A stretch of DNA of 64,000 nucleotides from Salidesulfovibrio onnuriiensis. GTDB lineage: Bacteria > Desulfobacterota > Desulfovibrionia > Desulfovibrionales > Desulfovibrionaceae. The position numbers were made by a program, and so were the translations under genes. The notes beneath the pieces were generated by a model that saw nothing but the letters and a program-made list of their open reading frames with translations, did no database searches and was not told the origin of the DNA. This document shows, piece after piece, positions 33,691-43,423 of this stretch; the stretch's first letter is position 1, and each line of letters starts with the position of its first letter. The stretch is taken from the NCBI RefSeq assembly GCF_008001235.1, contig NZ_CP040751.1, positions 3,599,501 through 3,663,500 on the forward strand, in the 5' to 3' direction.

Positions 33691-35802
33691 ATGACCGAAA
33701 AGCCATCCGTACTCCTCCTCAGCCCTTCAGGCTGGCAGAAAGAAAGTATTAACCTGGGATTGGCGTATCTGGCATCATCGCTCCAAAAGGCCGACTTCCA
33801 GTGCCGCATCCTCGACGTGAACCGCTACCCGATGAGCGACGAGGATTTAGTCGATTATATACGAAAACTGAATCCAATTCTCATAGGGATCTCGATCAAG
33901 ACCGCCACTGCGCGCGAAGGCGCCCGGCTTGGGGCTCTTCTTCACAAGGTCTGCCCCGAGGCACACATCTCCTGCGGCGGCCCACACATGACCCTATGTG
34001 CAGAGCAATTCCTGAAAGAATCTCCTGCTATTGATTCAGGAATTATGAGCGAAGGCGAACACGCCATCGTGCAGCTAGCCGAAGCTGTCCGCGACAAGGA
34101 AAGCATAAGTGAAATTCCAAACATTGCCTGGAGAGATGGTGAAAAGGTTGTGGTCAACAGCTGGAAACCGCCCCAGGATCTCAACATACTGCCATTCCCG
34201 GACCTTGACGCCATCGAAGATTTTTCCTGGGAGAATTTCCGGTATCCCATAGTCACCAGCCGGGGGTGTCCCTTTGACTGCATTTACTGCTGCGTCAACA
34301 AGCTCACCGGATCGCGCAAATGGCGATTCAGAAGTCCGGAAAACGTTGTGCAGGAACTCGAAACCATCGTCAGGGAAAAGGGCATCACCCATTTCGAGAT
34401 CTGGGATGACAACTTCACCCTGGATCTAAAACGGGCAAAGAAGATCTGCCGCCTGATGATCGAAAAGAAGCTCAATCTCTCCTGGTATTGCCACAACGGA
34501 ATACGAGCGGACAGGATCGACCTCGAACTGGCAAAGCTGATGAAGCAGGCCGGGTGCACCAGCGTCGCCTTCGGCATCGAGAGCGGCAACCCGAAAACCT
34601 TTGACTCCATCAAGAAGGGAGAGCCGCTTTCCGCCGTTGTTGAGGCCGTCAGGTTGGTCAAAAAAGTCGGCATCAATGCTGTGGGCTACTTCATCATCGG
34701 ACTTCCGGGTGACAATCTCGAACGTTTCGTTGAAACCGTCCGCTTCCAGCGCAAGCTCAAGCTGCACCATTACGTTTTCGGCATGCTCATCCCATACCCG
34801 CACACTGAAGTGTGGGATATGGTGGAACAGAACGGAACCATGTTCTGCGAGATCACCGAGACCCAGCATTTCAGCGACGACATCGTCCCCATATCCTTTG
34901 AACTGCCAGGTTTTCCGAAAGAGGATATGGTACGGGCCTTCTACATCGCCAAATACTTTGACCTGCTGGGAACGGTGGATGGAATCCGCAAACGGCAGGC
35001 CGCTCGGGCTGTTTACATGGCGACTCCCGACATCGTGCCCTCTCTGGCCGGAATGATCATTGCCTCAGGAACGGACATAGAGCACATCGTTGTGGGAACG
35101 GACGAAGCAACCGTTCGGGCGGAACCTTCCTTTGTGCAGGTGCCGGAAAATTCCAGAATCACTTTCCTCCCATCCCTCGACAAAGACCTCATCACCGGCG
35201 AATCCGTCATTGTCTGCCGCAGCCTGGATATTCCCAGAGAAATCTTGTTCGGCAACAGCGGGCTGGTCCTTATCGACCCGACCCGCCATCTGCACAATGT
35301 CATCAGGGTGCGCAAACCCATGCTTTCGCTCCCGTTGGTCCCGGCTCTGTTTCTTTCCGGCCTGGGTGTCCTGCAGCAGTTCCAGAGGAACCCGCAGCAC
35401 CCGTTCGCTCACCGGGAAGAAATAGAGAAGTGCGGCCAGGGGCAGGGCCAGGCACACGGTCAGGGCGAATCCCGCGAAAACACGGGCCAGACTGACGCCG
35501 GAGTGCAGCCACAACTCCCCCGAGGCCAGGGCGTCCAGGCCCGCGTCCAGGACCTCGCCCGGCGGCGGCGTGAGGTAGGGATTCAGAAGCCCCCAATGGC
35601 CCAGCAGCCACCAGATAAGGAGCGTGGCCCCTGGCAGGAAGGCCACCAGGGTGGCGTTTCCGAGCCGGCATGCCCCGGAGCCCGGCTCGCCCGAATCCTG
35701 GGGTTGCCCGTGGTCCCAGCCCCGGGCATCGGCAACTCCCGTCCACTCGCCCTGAAAGGGCAAGTCGCGGTCGTTTTCAAAACCCTGGCACAATTGTTTT
35801 GA
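33691..35802 (+). CDS. cobalamin-binding radical SAM protein with a non-native C-terminal tail
   Basis: 704 codons. Residues about 1-130 form a B12-binding-like domain (LLLSPSGWQKESINLGLAYLASSL, ISCGGPHMTLCAEQFL, GIMSEGEHAIVQLA). The radical SAM barrel has the cluster motif CPFDCIYC, then GITHFEIWDDNFTLD, SVAFGIESGNPKTFDSI and GYFIIGLPGDN. A C-terminal domain follows to about residue 550. From about 35350-35370 onward the frame reads antisense through a permease fragment (GQGQGQAHGQGESRENTG..), so the last ~145 codons are not native. No good ribosome site; the gene is less GC-rich than its surroundings. Likely transferred and 3'-truncated. Substrate unknown. Confidence 0.78.
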   Translation: MTEKPSVLLLSPSGWQKESINLGLAYLASSLQKADFQCRILDVNRYPMSDEDLVDYIRKLNPILIGISIKTATAREGARLGALLHKVCPEAHISCGGPHMTLCAEQFLKESPAIDSGIMSEGEHAIVQLAEAVRDKESISEIPNIAWRDGEKVVVNSWKPPQDLNILPFPDLDAIEDFSWENFRYPIVTSRGCPFDCIYCCVNKLTGSRKWRFRSPENVVQELETIVREKGITHFEIWDDNFTLDLKRAKKICRLMIEKKLNLSWYCHNGIRADRIDLELAKLMKQAGCTSVAFGIESGNPKTFDSIKKGEPLSAVVEAVRLVKKVGINAVGYFIIGLPGDNLERFVETVRFQRKLKLHHYVFGMLIPYPHTEVWDMVEQNGTMFCEITETQHFSDDIVPISFELPGFPKEDMVRAFYIAKYFDLLGTVDGIRKRQAARAVYMATPDIVPSLAGMIIASGTDIEHIVVGTDEATVRAEPSFVQVPENSRITFLPSLDKDLITGESVIVCRSLDIPREILFGNSGLVLIDPTRHLHNVIRVRKPMLSLPLVPALFLSGLGVLQQFQRNPQHPFAHREEIEKCGQGQGQAHGQGESRENTGQTDAGVQPQLPRGQGVQARVQDLARRRREVGIQKPPMAQQPPDKERGPWQEGHQGGVSEPACPGARLARILGLPVVPAPGIGNSRPLALKGQVAVVFKTLAQLF

Positions 35803-35814
35803 ATCGGGACCCAT
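35366..35814 (-). pseudogene. 5' fragment of an ABC transporter permease (nitrate/sulfonate/taurine type)
   Basis: It reads LVAFLPGATLLIWWLLGHWGLLNPYLTPPPGEVLDAGLDALASGELW, then SLARVFAGFALTVCLALPLAALLYFFPVSERVLRVPLELLQ, the first two membrane segments and the loop of SsuC/TauC-like permeases. After ELLQ, where the family continues with PLALIPLxxLWFG, the homology stops at the junction with the radical SAM gene. The remaining two thirds of the permease, and its partner genes, are absent. The start at 35814 has only a weak ribosome site. Confidence 0.72.
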
Positions 35815-36082
35815 AGGGAATACGCCACCTTCTGACGTTAAGTATGCTTTCAGTGTGTATTTTTCTTAATTATGTGACACAGAAAAGTGCGTACTCCCGC
35901 CCGGTGTTACTGTCAAGGGGACCTGGGATAAAACGAGGGCCACGGGATCATTGCAATGGAGGGAAGCCGCGGCCCGGGCGCAATTCCCGGGTCCAGCACA
36001 AGAGGCGTGCAAGCGGGCGTGACTTGCCGTATCATGCCGCCACCGAATGAGAAACAAATCAACAACGCAAGGAGCCACGCAT

Positions 36083-36814
36083 ATGCCCCGATGTCACGAA
36101 GTCGACTACACCATCCACGGCGACGACCTGCAGCTCGTGGAGGTCATCCTGGACCCGGGCGAAACCGTCATCGCTGAGGCCGGTGCCATGGTCTACATGG
36201 AGGACGGGATCAACTTCGAAACCCGGTTCGGCGACGGCAGCGCGGACCAGGGCATGCTGGGCAAGCTCTTCAGCGCTGGCAAGCGCATGCTCACGGGCGA
36301 GTCCCTGTTCATCACCCACTTCACCAACGAAAGCGATGTGGTGCGCAAGGTGGCCTTTGCCGCGCCCACGCCCGGCAAGATCGTGCCTGTGGACATGTCC
36401 ACCCTGCCCGGCAACACCATCCAGTGCCAGCGCGACGCATTCCTGTGCGCTGCCAAGGGCACGCGCCTGGAAATATCCCTGACCAAGAAACTGGGCGCGG
36501 GCTTTTTCGGCGGCGAGGGCTTCATCCTGCAGAAGCTGCACGGCGACGGCATAGCCTTCTTCTCCGCAGGTGGAACCGTGGTGCCCAAGGAACTCAAGGG
36601 CGAAAGCCTGCGCGTGGACACGGGCTGCCTGGTGGCCTTTACCGAGGGCATCGACTACTCCATCCAGGCCGCGGGCGGCCTCAGATCCATGCTCTTCGGC
36701 GGCGAGGGAATCTTCCTGGCCACCCTGCGCGGCACCGGCACGGTATGGGTGCAGTCCATGCCCTTCGCCAAGCTGGCCGAGCAGATCATCTCCCACCTGC
36801 CCAAGCCGGAATAG
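36083..36814 (+). CDS. AIM24/TIGR00266 family protein
   Basis: 243 aa. Family blocks are clear: [25 protein letters not shown], the Gly-rich stretch [115 protein letters not shown]. The fold is a beta-rich trimeric TRAP-like sheet; bacterial function is not established. ATG 36083 has AAGGAG 8 nt upstream. It stands alone between an unexplained 268-bp gap and its own terminator. Confidence 0.9.
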   Translation: MPRCHEVDYTIHGDDLQLVEVILDPGETVIAEAGAMVYMEDGINFETRFGDGSADQGMLGKLFSAGKRMLTGESLFITHFTNESDVVRKVAFAAPTPGKIVPVDMSTLPGNTIQCQRDAFLCAAKGTRLEISLTKKLGAGFFGGEGFILQKLHGDGIAFFSAGGTVVPKELKGESLRVDTGCLVAFTEGIDYSIQAAGGLRSMLFGGEGIFLATLRGTGTVWVQSMPFAKLAEQIISHLPKPE

Positions 36815-36838
36815 AAATTCCCCAAAATTCCAGACAAA

Positions 36839-36870
36839 ACGCCCCGGCAGGGTTTCCTGCCGGGGCGTTC
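36839..36870 (+). terminator. rho-independent terminator of the AIM24 gene
   Basis: CGCCCCGGCAGG pairs with CCTGCCGGGGCG around a GTTT loop, followed by TTCTCCTCTC. Strong stem, weak T-tract. Confidence 0.75.
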
Positions 36871-36973
36871 TCCTCTCTGCGGCAGACCCGCTCGCCTTCC
36901 CTTTATCATTCATCCCCGCATAAAAAATTGGTAAACCTATGCCAAATGACAAAAAACACCGGAGCGGGCACGG

Positions 36974-39592
36974 ATGCTGAACTTCAAAAAACGCATATCG
37001 GTTCTGGCCGTCATCATGGCGGTCCTCGTCGGCGTCGCCACCTTCACAAGCACACTCCTCCTTTACGAAACATCCCTGGACCAGCAACGCGTGCGTCTCC
37101 GGGACATCGTGCACAGCCAGGCCCTGCTCATCCAGGCAATACACCGCAGAAACGTGGACATCAGCAGGCGCTACAGCCAGGACCCGCCCCTTCTGGAAAC
37201 CCTGCGCCAGGTCGCCAGGGCCCACGGCCAGTTCAGGATGGGCGATAAAAGCGGGGAATTCACCATTGCCCAAAGGGAAGACAACGACATACGCTTTCTG
37301 CTGATCAATGGAAGAAACGGCTGGGAATTCGACGAGTCACACACCACGCCCGTAAACATTGGATTGGCCGAGCCTTCCGTGAAGGCGCTGGACCTGGAGT
37401 CGGGAAGCATGATCGGAGAGGACTACAGGGGCGCGACCGTGCTTGCGGCCTATGAACCGCTGACGCTCTCCAACACGCGCCTCGGCATCGTGGCAAAAAT
37501 CGACATCGCTGAAATCAGGAAGCCGTATATCCGCTCCAGCCTCATGGCCCTCGGCACGGGGCTCTGTTTCATTACCCTCGGCATTGTGATCTTCTTCCGC
37601 ACCAGCGAACCGCTCATCGAAAATCTGAAGCACAGCGAGGAAAAATACAAACACCTGGTGGAAGGGGCCAAAAGCCTGATCATTCGGGTCGGCAAAGACA
37701 TGAAAATCGTTTTTGCCAATGACTATACCTGCAAATACCTCGGCTGTTCGCAGGATGAGATAGTCAACGCATCCATCAACGACCTCCTGTTCAGGCATTC
37801 GGATACGGGCAGACACTTTGACAGCCTGGAAAAACTGATCACCCCGGCCCTGGACAACGCCGGAATATACGAAACCCCGTTTACCCACCCGGACGGCCAC
37901 AAGGTGAGGATTGCCTGGACCATCAACGGCATCAGCAATGAAGGAGGTTTCCTCGAGGAGCTGCTCCTCATCGGCAACGACATAACCCTCAGGTATCTTG
38001 CGCAGAAGGCGCAACAGGAAGTCGAGGAACGGTTCCGGGGTATCACCAAGGCTTCGCCGGTGGGTGTGATCATTACGGATATGCAGGGCAACCTCGTTTA
38101 TGCCAACGAAACCATACACGAGCTCACCGGGCAGGAAGCCGCGGAACTGGCCGGAGACGGATGGTTCGAAATCATCCATGCGGACTACAGACCGGACATC
38201 ATCGAATCCTGGTTCGCCGAAGACCGGAATGCGCCCATTCTCCGCAACGAATTCAGAATCCAGATGCCGGGCGAAGCGGAAGGCTGGGTCCTGGGCCAAA
38301 GCGTTCCCATGCACAATGCGGCCGGAAGCCTCGTCGGCTATGTGGTCACCCTCACCGACATCACGCGCATCAAGACCACCGAACTGCAGTATCAGAAGCT
38401 GTATGCGGCCACGACCCAGATGACCGAGGGCGTCATCATCACAACGACCTCCGGGGAAATCCAGTACGTCAATCCGGCCTTTGAGACCATCACCGGCTAT
38501 TCCCAGGACGACGCGCTGGGGAAAAAACCGAACATCCTCAAAAGCGGGGAGCATGACACGACTTTCTACCAGCAGCTCTGGCGGACCATCAGTGCGGGAA
38601 GCACGTGGCGCGGCACCATCATCAACAAAAGAAAGGATGGGAAAATCTATCACCAGGAGACCTCCATCGGTCCGGTGCGCAACGACTCCGGCGAAATAGT
38701 CAACTATGTTGGTATCATCCGGGACATCAGCGGCCAACTCGCCATGGAAACGCAGCTCCGCCACAACCAGAAGCTGGAGTCCATCGGCGAGCTTGCCGCC
38801 GGCATTGCGCATGAGATCAACACCCCCACGCAGTATGTCGGCAACAACACCCATTTCATATACTCATCCTTCAAAACCCTCATGGGCATGACCGACAACT
38901 GCCGCCGGCTTGTGGAGGCCATCCGGGAAGGCGGGGACAACGAAACCATCCGGCAACTTGCCGAAAAGGCCATCGACGAAAAGGAACTGGAGTTCCTTGC
39001 CGAGGATATCCCCGCGGCCGTGCAGGAATCCCTGACCGGCATTGATCGCATTTCCAAGATCGTGCAATCCATCAAGCAGCTCGCGCATCCGGGCGAGATG
39101 GAAATGGCCTACCACGACCTCAACGCGGTGATCCGCAACGCGGTCATCGTCTCCACCAACGAATGGAAATACGCGGCCAACCTGGAAAGCGAACTCGACG
39201 AGGAGCTTCCGGAGATCAAATGCATGGAAAGCGAACTGGGCCAGGTCATGCTCAACCTGATCGTCAATGCGGCCCATGCCATCGAGGCCCGCTACGGGGA
39301 ATCCCCCCAGGAAAAAGGCACCATCGCCATACGATCCTTCCAGGAAGGCGACCGGGCCGTCGTCCAGGTGCGGGACAACGGGACCGGCATGCCGCAAAAG
39401 GTGATCGACCGGGCCTTCGACCCATTCTTCACCACCAAGCAGGTCGGCAAGGGAACGGGCCAGGGGTTGGCCATCGCCCACAACGTGGTCGTGGGCAGGC
39501 ATTGCGGCAGTATTGAAATAGAATCCGAGGAAGGAGTGGGCACCACGTTCACGGTCAGGCTCCCCTTCGAACCTGCCTGCAAAATGGAATAA
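36974..39592 (+). CDS. membrane histidine kinase with three PAS domains
   Basis: 872 aa. Membrane segment (about 8-30), an extracytoplasmic sensor (about 31-185) with a DUF3365/CHASE-like look (RFLLINGRNGWEFDE, GEDYRGATVLAAYEPLT), second membrane segment (about 190-212), then three PAS domains (LVEGAKSLIIRVGKDMKIVFAN; GITKASPVGVIITDMQGNLVYAN; TTQMTEGVIITTTSGEIQYVN). The HisKA-like helix IGELAAGIAHEINTPTQYVGNN carries the phospho-acceptor His; HATPase_c has LIVNAAHAIEA, DNGTGMPQ and GTGQGLAIAHNVV. It is convergent with the REC-HD and REC-HDOD genes that end 5 bp away and may signal to them. Confidence 0.92.
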   Translation: MLNFKKRISVLAVIMAVLVGVATFTSTLLLYETSLDQQRVRLRDIVHSQALLIQAIHRRNVDISRRYSQDPPLLETLRQVARAHGQFRMGDKSGEFTIAQREDNDIRFLLINGRNGWEFDESHTTPVNIGLAEPSVKALDLESGSMIGEDYRGATVLAAYEPLTLSNTRLGIVAKIDIAEIRKPYIRSSLMALGTGLCFITLGIVIFFRTSEPLIENLKHSEEKYKHLVEGAKSLIIRVGKDMKIVFANDYTCKYLGCSQDEIVNASINDLLFRHSDTGRHFDSLEKLITPALDNAGIYETPFTHPDGHKVRIAWTINGISNEGGFLEELLLIGNDITLRYLAQKAQQEVEERFRGITKASPVGVIITDMQGNLVYANETIHELTGQEAAELAGDGWFEIIHADYRPDIIESWFAEDRNAPILRNEFRIQMPGEAEGWVLGQSVPMHNAAGSLVGYVVTLTDITRIKTTELQYQKLYAATTQMTEGVIITTTSGEIQYVNPAFETITGYSQDDALGKKPNILKSGEHDTTFYQQLWRTISAGSTWRGTIINKRKDGKIYHQETSIGPVRNDSGEIVNYVGIIRDISGQLAMETQLRHNQKLESIGELAAGIAHEINTPTQYVGNNTHFIYSSFKTLMGMTDNCRRLVEAIREGGDNETIRQLAEKAIDEKELEFLAEDIPAAVQESLTGIDRISKIVQSIKQLAHPGEMEMAYHDLNAVIRNAVIVSTNEWKYAANLESELDEELPEIKCMESELGQVMLNLIVNAAHAIEARYGESPQEKGTIAIRSFQEGDRAVVQVRDNGTGMPQKVIDRAFDPFFTTKQVGKGTGQGLAIAHNVVVGRHCGSIEIESEEGVGTTFTVRLPFEPACKME

Positions 39593-39597
39593 ACGGC

Positions 39598-40736
39598 TCA
39601 GCGGCTGACCAGCACGGTAATGGGCTCCTGGATCCCCACCTTTTCCGCGAACATGTGCACACGGTCGATCTTGTTCTTGTCCAGCTCCAGGCTCTTGCGA
39701 AGCAGCATGCCCCCCTTGAGGGAAAGCACGTCCTCGTGAAGGATCATGCCGGGTTCCAGCTGGTCCCTGGCGACCTTGCGCACCTCGTAATGCGCTTCGA
39801 GCCCGAGCAGCCCCTCCAGGTAGTAGAGCAGTTCCGGATCATACTGCTCCACGTGCTCCTCCAGCTTGGCATAGGCCTCGCGGGTGCTCTTCTCCCGCTG
39901 GATGTACATGTCGTAATCCAGCGCCAGGCGCAGCATCCTGCCCCCCAGGGGAATCTCCTCCTCCTTGATGTTGTTGCGCGGCGTTCCCGAACCGTCAAAG
40001 CCCTTGAGCTGGTAAGCGACCATCTCGGTGACGGCCTCCAGGCGGGGCAGCTTCGAGAGCAGGCTCTGGGCAATGGCCGGATGCATTTCGAACATCTGCA
40101 TCTCCTCGGGCGTCATCTCCTGCCGGGTCATCGCCTTTTCCATCAGTTCCGGCGCAACATGACACAGCCGATCTGGGAAAGCATGGTGGCCACCTCGTAG
40201 CGCCACATGCCCTTGACCTTCTTCTTCTCGGCCAGGTAGCGGACGTACCGCTTCACCCGGTTGATGCGGGCATATGCCTCGGGGTTGACCAGCGAGGTGA
40301 TTTCCCCAAGCAGTTCGATACTGCCCTTGAGGGTCTGCTCCAGAAGAACCCGCCTCGCCGTGACAAGCTCGTACTGCTCCACGCCCTGCCGGATATTCTC
40401 CACAAGCAGATCCTGGTCGCACGGCTTGGTCAGGAAACGAAAGACATGGCCGTCGTTCACCGCGCCCATGGCGTTGTCCAGGTCCGCATAGCCCGTAAGC
40501 ATGATCCGGCTGGAATCCGGCGAACTGGCCTTCACCTTTTTCAGGAATTCAATGCCGTTCATCCCGGGCATGCGGTAGTCCGAGACCACTGCCGCATAGG
40601 GCCCCTTCTCCTTAAGCAGCTCAAGTGCCCGGACCGGATCCTCCTCGGTATCCGCCTCGACAACACCGCGCATCTGCCGCCGCAGGGAGGAAAGGATCAT
40701 GGCATCATCATCCACAAACAGGACCCGCGCAGCCAT
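39598..40736 (-). pseudogene. response regulator with degenerate HD-GYP output, frameshifted
   Basis: The 5' frame (from ATG 40736) encodes a receiver: RVLFVDDDAMIL, AAVVSDYRMPGMNG, FLTKPCDQD. A linker and the start of an HD-like domain follow, ending YEVATMLSQIGCVML. The protein continues one frame over with APELMEKAMTRQEM..FEMHPAIAQSLLSKLPRLEAV. One extra G near 40154 restores a single ~379-aa frame. The output is HD-GYP-like but without catalytic residues: HD is SQ (LSQIGC) and HHExxDGxGYP is YQLKGFDGSGTP. So even intact it would probably not cleave c-di-GMP. It starts 2 bp behind the REC-HDOD gene, with which it forms an operon. Confidence 0.8.
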
Positions 40737-40738
40737 GG

Positions 40739-41986
40739 CTAGGCAACCTCTTTCTTCAGCAGATTCATCTTGAAGCCCGGCATGTTTGTCATGGTCTCCC
40801 AATGGTCCTGGATGTAACCGAGCCAGCGCTCCATGTAGCCGTCCTCATACATGCTCTCCATGAGACTCTCCTGGAATTCTATTCTGACGTACTCGGGGTG
40901 GAGGATCACGCAATTGTGGTCGATGACGTCCGCGACAGAAACGATGAACGGAACGCTCAAGGCCCGCTCGCGGACCTTGTGGTGGTGGCCGATGCCCAGG
41001 ATCACCTCTCCGGGCAGTCCCCAGAGCCCCATGAGATAGGCCCCGAGCTGGGCATGGGTGGTGTCGAAGACCGCCTCTTCCGCCACATGCACGGTCACGC
41101 CCTGCTCGCGGACCATCCTGAGGACCCTGGAATATTCGTCCGGAAAACCGCTGACCAGAATGAGCTTGCCGACATCGTGAAGGATCCCGGCCATGCGGCA
41201 ATTGAGCGCCGTTTCCCTGTCCAGCCCCTCGCACTCGGCAATGAAGCAGGCCATGCTGGAAACCCGGAAACTGTGCTCCCAAAGCCTGGAAAGAGAGAAT
41301 TGGGGCAGCATCCGCTGTTCGAATTCGTCGAAAAGCTGCTCGCTCAGGATCAATGTCTTGATGGTGTTGATGCCCAGCAAATTGATTGCCTGAAAAATGG
41401 ACTTGATCTTCTGAGGCAGCCCGAAATAAGGGGAATTGACCAGGTTGAGCAGCTTGGCCATGAGCCCCACATCCTGCGACACGAGCTCGGCGACGGTCTT
41501 CATGCAGGGGTCCTCGGCGGCCAGCTCCAGCTCGATGGCGTGGAACACCTCCGGAATCACCGGCAGGGTCTGCAGCCGGGTCACCAAACGCTGCATGGCG
41601 GGGTCGGTAATCACCTCCCGAGAGCCGAGCGCCCCCTCGATCTTCTCCACCAGGGCCTCCGAGGAACACGGCTTGGTTATGTACTGGTGGACCGCCCGGG
41701 TGCTCTTGATCACATCCGTCAACTGCACCTGGCCGGACAAGGCGATGCGCACGGTGTTGGGGAACTCGACACGGATGATCTCCAGCAGCTCGATGCCGTC
41801 CATGACGGGCATGCGGATGTCGCTGACAACTACATCCATGACGGCGGTCTTGAATTCCTCCAAAGCCTTGAACCCGTTTTCCGCGAAATACATGTCCCAC
41901 TCGTCGCGCTTGTGATGAAGCATGCGGCGGATGCCTGCGAGGACATTGGGCTCGTCATCGACAAAAAGAACCTGGACCTTGGACAT
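40739..41986 (-). CDS. response regulator with HDOD output domain
   Basis: 415 aa. Receiver at 1-120 (LFVDDEPNVL, VVVSDIRMPVMDG, YITKPCSSE), then an HDOD domain (about 140-390): LVTRLQTLPVIPEVFHAI, VSQDVGLMAKLLNLVNSPYFGLPQKIKSIFQAINLLG, MAGILHDVGKLILV, and AQLGAYLMGLWGLPGEVILGIGHHH. HDOD regulators often act in two-component or chemotaxis-like signalling through protein contacts. The HD pair is kept here. First gene of a two-gene operon with the degenerate REC-HD protein. Confidence 0.92.
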   Translation of the reverse strand: MSKVQVLFVDDEPNVLAGIRRMLHHKRDEWDMYFAENGFKALEEFKTAVMDVVVSDIRMPVMDGIELLEIIRVEFPNTVRIALSGQVQLTDVIKSTRAVHQYITKPCSSEALVEKIEGALGSREVITDPAMQRLVTRLQTLPVIPEVFHAIELELAAEDPCMKTVAELVSQDVGLMAKLLNLVNSPYFGLPQKIKSIFQAINLLGINTIKTLILSEQLFDEFEQRMLPQFSLSRLWEHSFRVSSMACFIAECEGLDRETALNCRMAGILHDVGKLILVSGFPDEYSRVLRMVREQGVTVHVAEEAVFDTTHAQLGAYLMGLWGLPGEVILGIGHHHKVRERALSVPFIVSVADVIDHNCVILHPEYVRIEFQESLMESMYEDGYMERWLGYIQDHWETMTNMPGFKMNLLKKEVA

Positions 41987-42125
41987 TGCTGTTTCCCCAC
42001 AAGAATGATGCAGACAAAAGTTATAGAATCAACGTACCACCAATGCGGTTTGCCGGAAAGCCGGGGGCGTTATTTTTCTTGCAGGGTAAACCAGCCATAC
42101 TCCGAGTGAGGGCTGGACGCCAAAA

Positions 42126-42166
42126 GGCAGGACCCCGCACACCAGAAGATGCGCGGGGCCCTGCCT
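42126..42166 (-). terminator. terminator of the three-paralogue cluster
   Basis: Read on the minus strand: GGCAGGGCCCCGC..., loop, ...GCGGGGTCCTGCC then TTTTGG. It lies 21 bp behind the stop of the last paralogue. Confidence 0.75.
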
Positions 42167-42186
42167 TGTACATGAACGCCATCAGG

Positions 42187-42669
42187 CTACATGTAGACTT
42201 TCTTGAAGTTGGGAAATTTCTTGCGGCATTTGCGCAGCACGCCCGAAGCAACGTCGAGTTGCCGCTCCAGCTCGCGGACCAGATCCTCCCGGGAGGTTTC
42301 CCGCAGCCGGGATTCCACGACCTGGCCGTCCTCGGTGGTGGCCTGGAAGGTATAGACCAACCGGCGCTTGGATTCCTCCACCCCGTCCCACTTTTCGCAG
42401 CTGACCTTGATTTCCGTTTTGGCCAGATCCTGATGGTTGCGCCACGAGCTCCTGTTCAGAGCCCGGATCTCCTCGCGGGAAAGATGCAGGTCCTTGGGCT
42501 GTACCGGCCCGGTGAAGGAATAGACGGGGCTCAGCTCCACGGGCTTTTCCGCGGGCTTGAAAAAGCCCATGTCCTCCAAAAAGCCGAAACCGAGCCCCCC
42601 GCCAACGGCGATGATGCAGAAGGATATCCCCCATACGATGCTCATGGTGATTCCGGCTTTGCGGCTCAT
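42187..42669 (-). CDS. membrane-anchored protein of unknown function, paralogue 1 of 3
   Basis: 160 aa. One N-terminal membrane segment (TMSIVWGISFCIIAVGGGLGFGFL), then a soluble domain starting SPVYSFTGPVQPKDLHLSREEIRALNR and a basic C-terminus (RKCRKKFPNFKKVYM). No family recognised. The pattern GG-x-G-x-G-[YF]-F/L-x-D-x-G, F-[TI]-GP-[VL]-x-x-x-x-L-x-[FL]-[ST]-x-x-EI-x-x-LN and R-x-x-[LV]-V-[RD]-[ER] is shared with the next two genes upstream, so the three arose by tandem duplication. ATG 42669 has AAGGAG 6 nt upstream. The start of the membrane helix fits an N-in anchor with the domain outside. Confidence 0.7.
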   Translation of the reverse strand: MSRKAGITMSIVWGISFCIIAVGGGLGFGFLEDMGFFKPAEKPVELSPVYSFTGPVQPKDLHLSREEIRALNRSSWRNHQDLAKTEIKVSCEKWDGVEESKRRLVYTFQATTEDGQVVESRLRETSREDLVRELERQLDVASGVLRKCRKKFPNFKKVYM

Positions 42670-42814
42670 GCTTTCTCCTTTTCGTGAACCGGGCATCCCG
42701 CCCGGCGCAACAATCCGGCACGCCATTTAGCCGTGGATATAGATCATGTAAAGGATTATTTCCCCCTTCCCATGGAGAAAATAGATCATCCGGCTTCCCT
42801 TCCCCCGGCAGCGT

Positions 42815-43300
42815 TCAGATATACAGGGTCCTGAAGGTCATATGCCTGTCCCTGCATCTTCGGCATTCGTCCGCCGCCGTACCCATCTTCCGTTCCAGCT
42901 CACGCACCAAATGCCTGCGCGGGACTTCGCACGGCCAGGTCTTGATCACCAAGCCGTCCGTGGTCCCGAATTCAAAGGAATACTCCAGCATGTCGTCCGG
43001 GGCCATGTCGCCGTCCCAGGAATCGCTTCCCACCTGTACATCCATGGTGGCCAGGGTATCGCGCGCATTCCAGACGCAATTGTTCAGGGCAACGATCTCC
43101 GAACGGGTGAAATCGAGTTGGTCCGGCTTGAGCGGCCCGATAAAGGAAAGTTTCGGATTGAGTTCGATACCGGAATCGGAAGAGCCGGGCGCCATGCCCA
43201 TGTCCACGAAGTACCCCGCCCCCAGGCCGCCTGCCACGGCAAGGGCGCAAAACACCAAGCCCCAGACGAGGCCGATCCAGACACCGGCTTTGCGACCCAT
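42815..43300 (-). CDS. membrane-anchored protein of unknown function, paralogue 2 of 3
   Basis: 161 aa. Membrane segment WIGLVWGLVFCALAVAGGLGAGYF, then LNPKLSFIGPLKPDQLDFTRSEIVALNNCVW, a central beta-rich part (MLEYSFEFGTTDGLVIKTWPCEVPRRHLVRELE) and a Cys/Arg-rich end (ADECRRCRDRH). It has four Cys in the outer part, more than its sisters. ATG 43300 has GGGAGG 5 nt upstream. Gaps of 145 and 123 bp separate it from the other two, enough for own promoters. Confidence 0.7.
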   Translation of the reverse strand: MGRKAGVWIGLVWGLVFCALAVAGGLGAGYFVDMGMAPGSSDSGIELNPKLSFIGPLKPDQLDFTRSEIVALNNCVWNARDTLATMDVQVGSDSWDGDMAPDDMLEYSFEFGTTDGLVIKTWPCEVPRRHLVRELERKMGTAADECRRCRDRHMTFRTLYI

Positions 43301-43423
43301 GGACGCCTCCCGCAGCACTGGCCGAAAGCGGTCCGCAGGGAACGCTTCCGGGATGACTCCCCTGAAGCCAGTATAGAATGGATCACGCCACGACCTATTA
43401 TATTCGAAAAAGGTGTTTCCCGG

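Noticed and set aside
35370..35802. C-terminal Gln/Gly-rich tail of the radical SAM protein as a real domain
   Set aside because: The reverse strand encodes a clear permease N-terminus over the same bases, so the tail is an antisense read-through.
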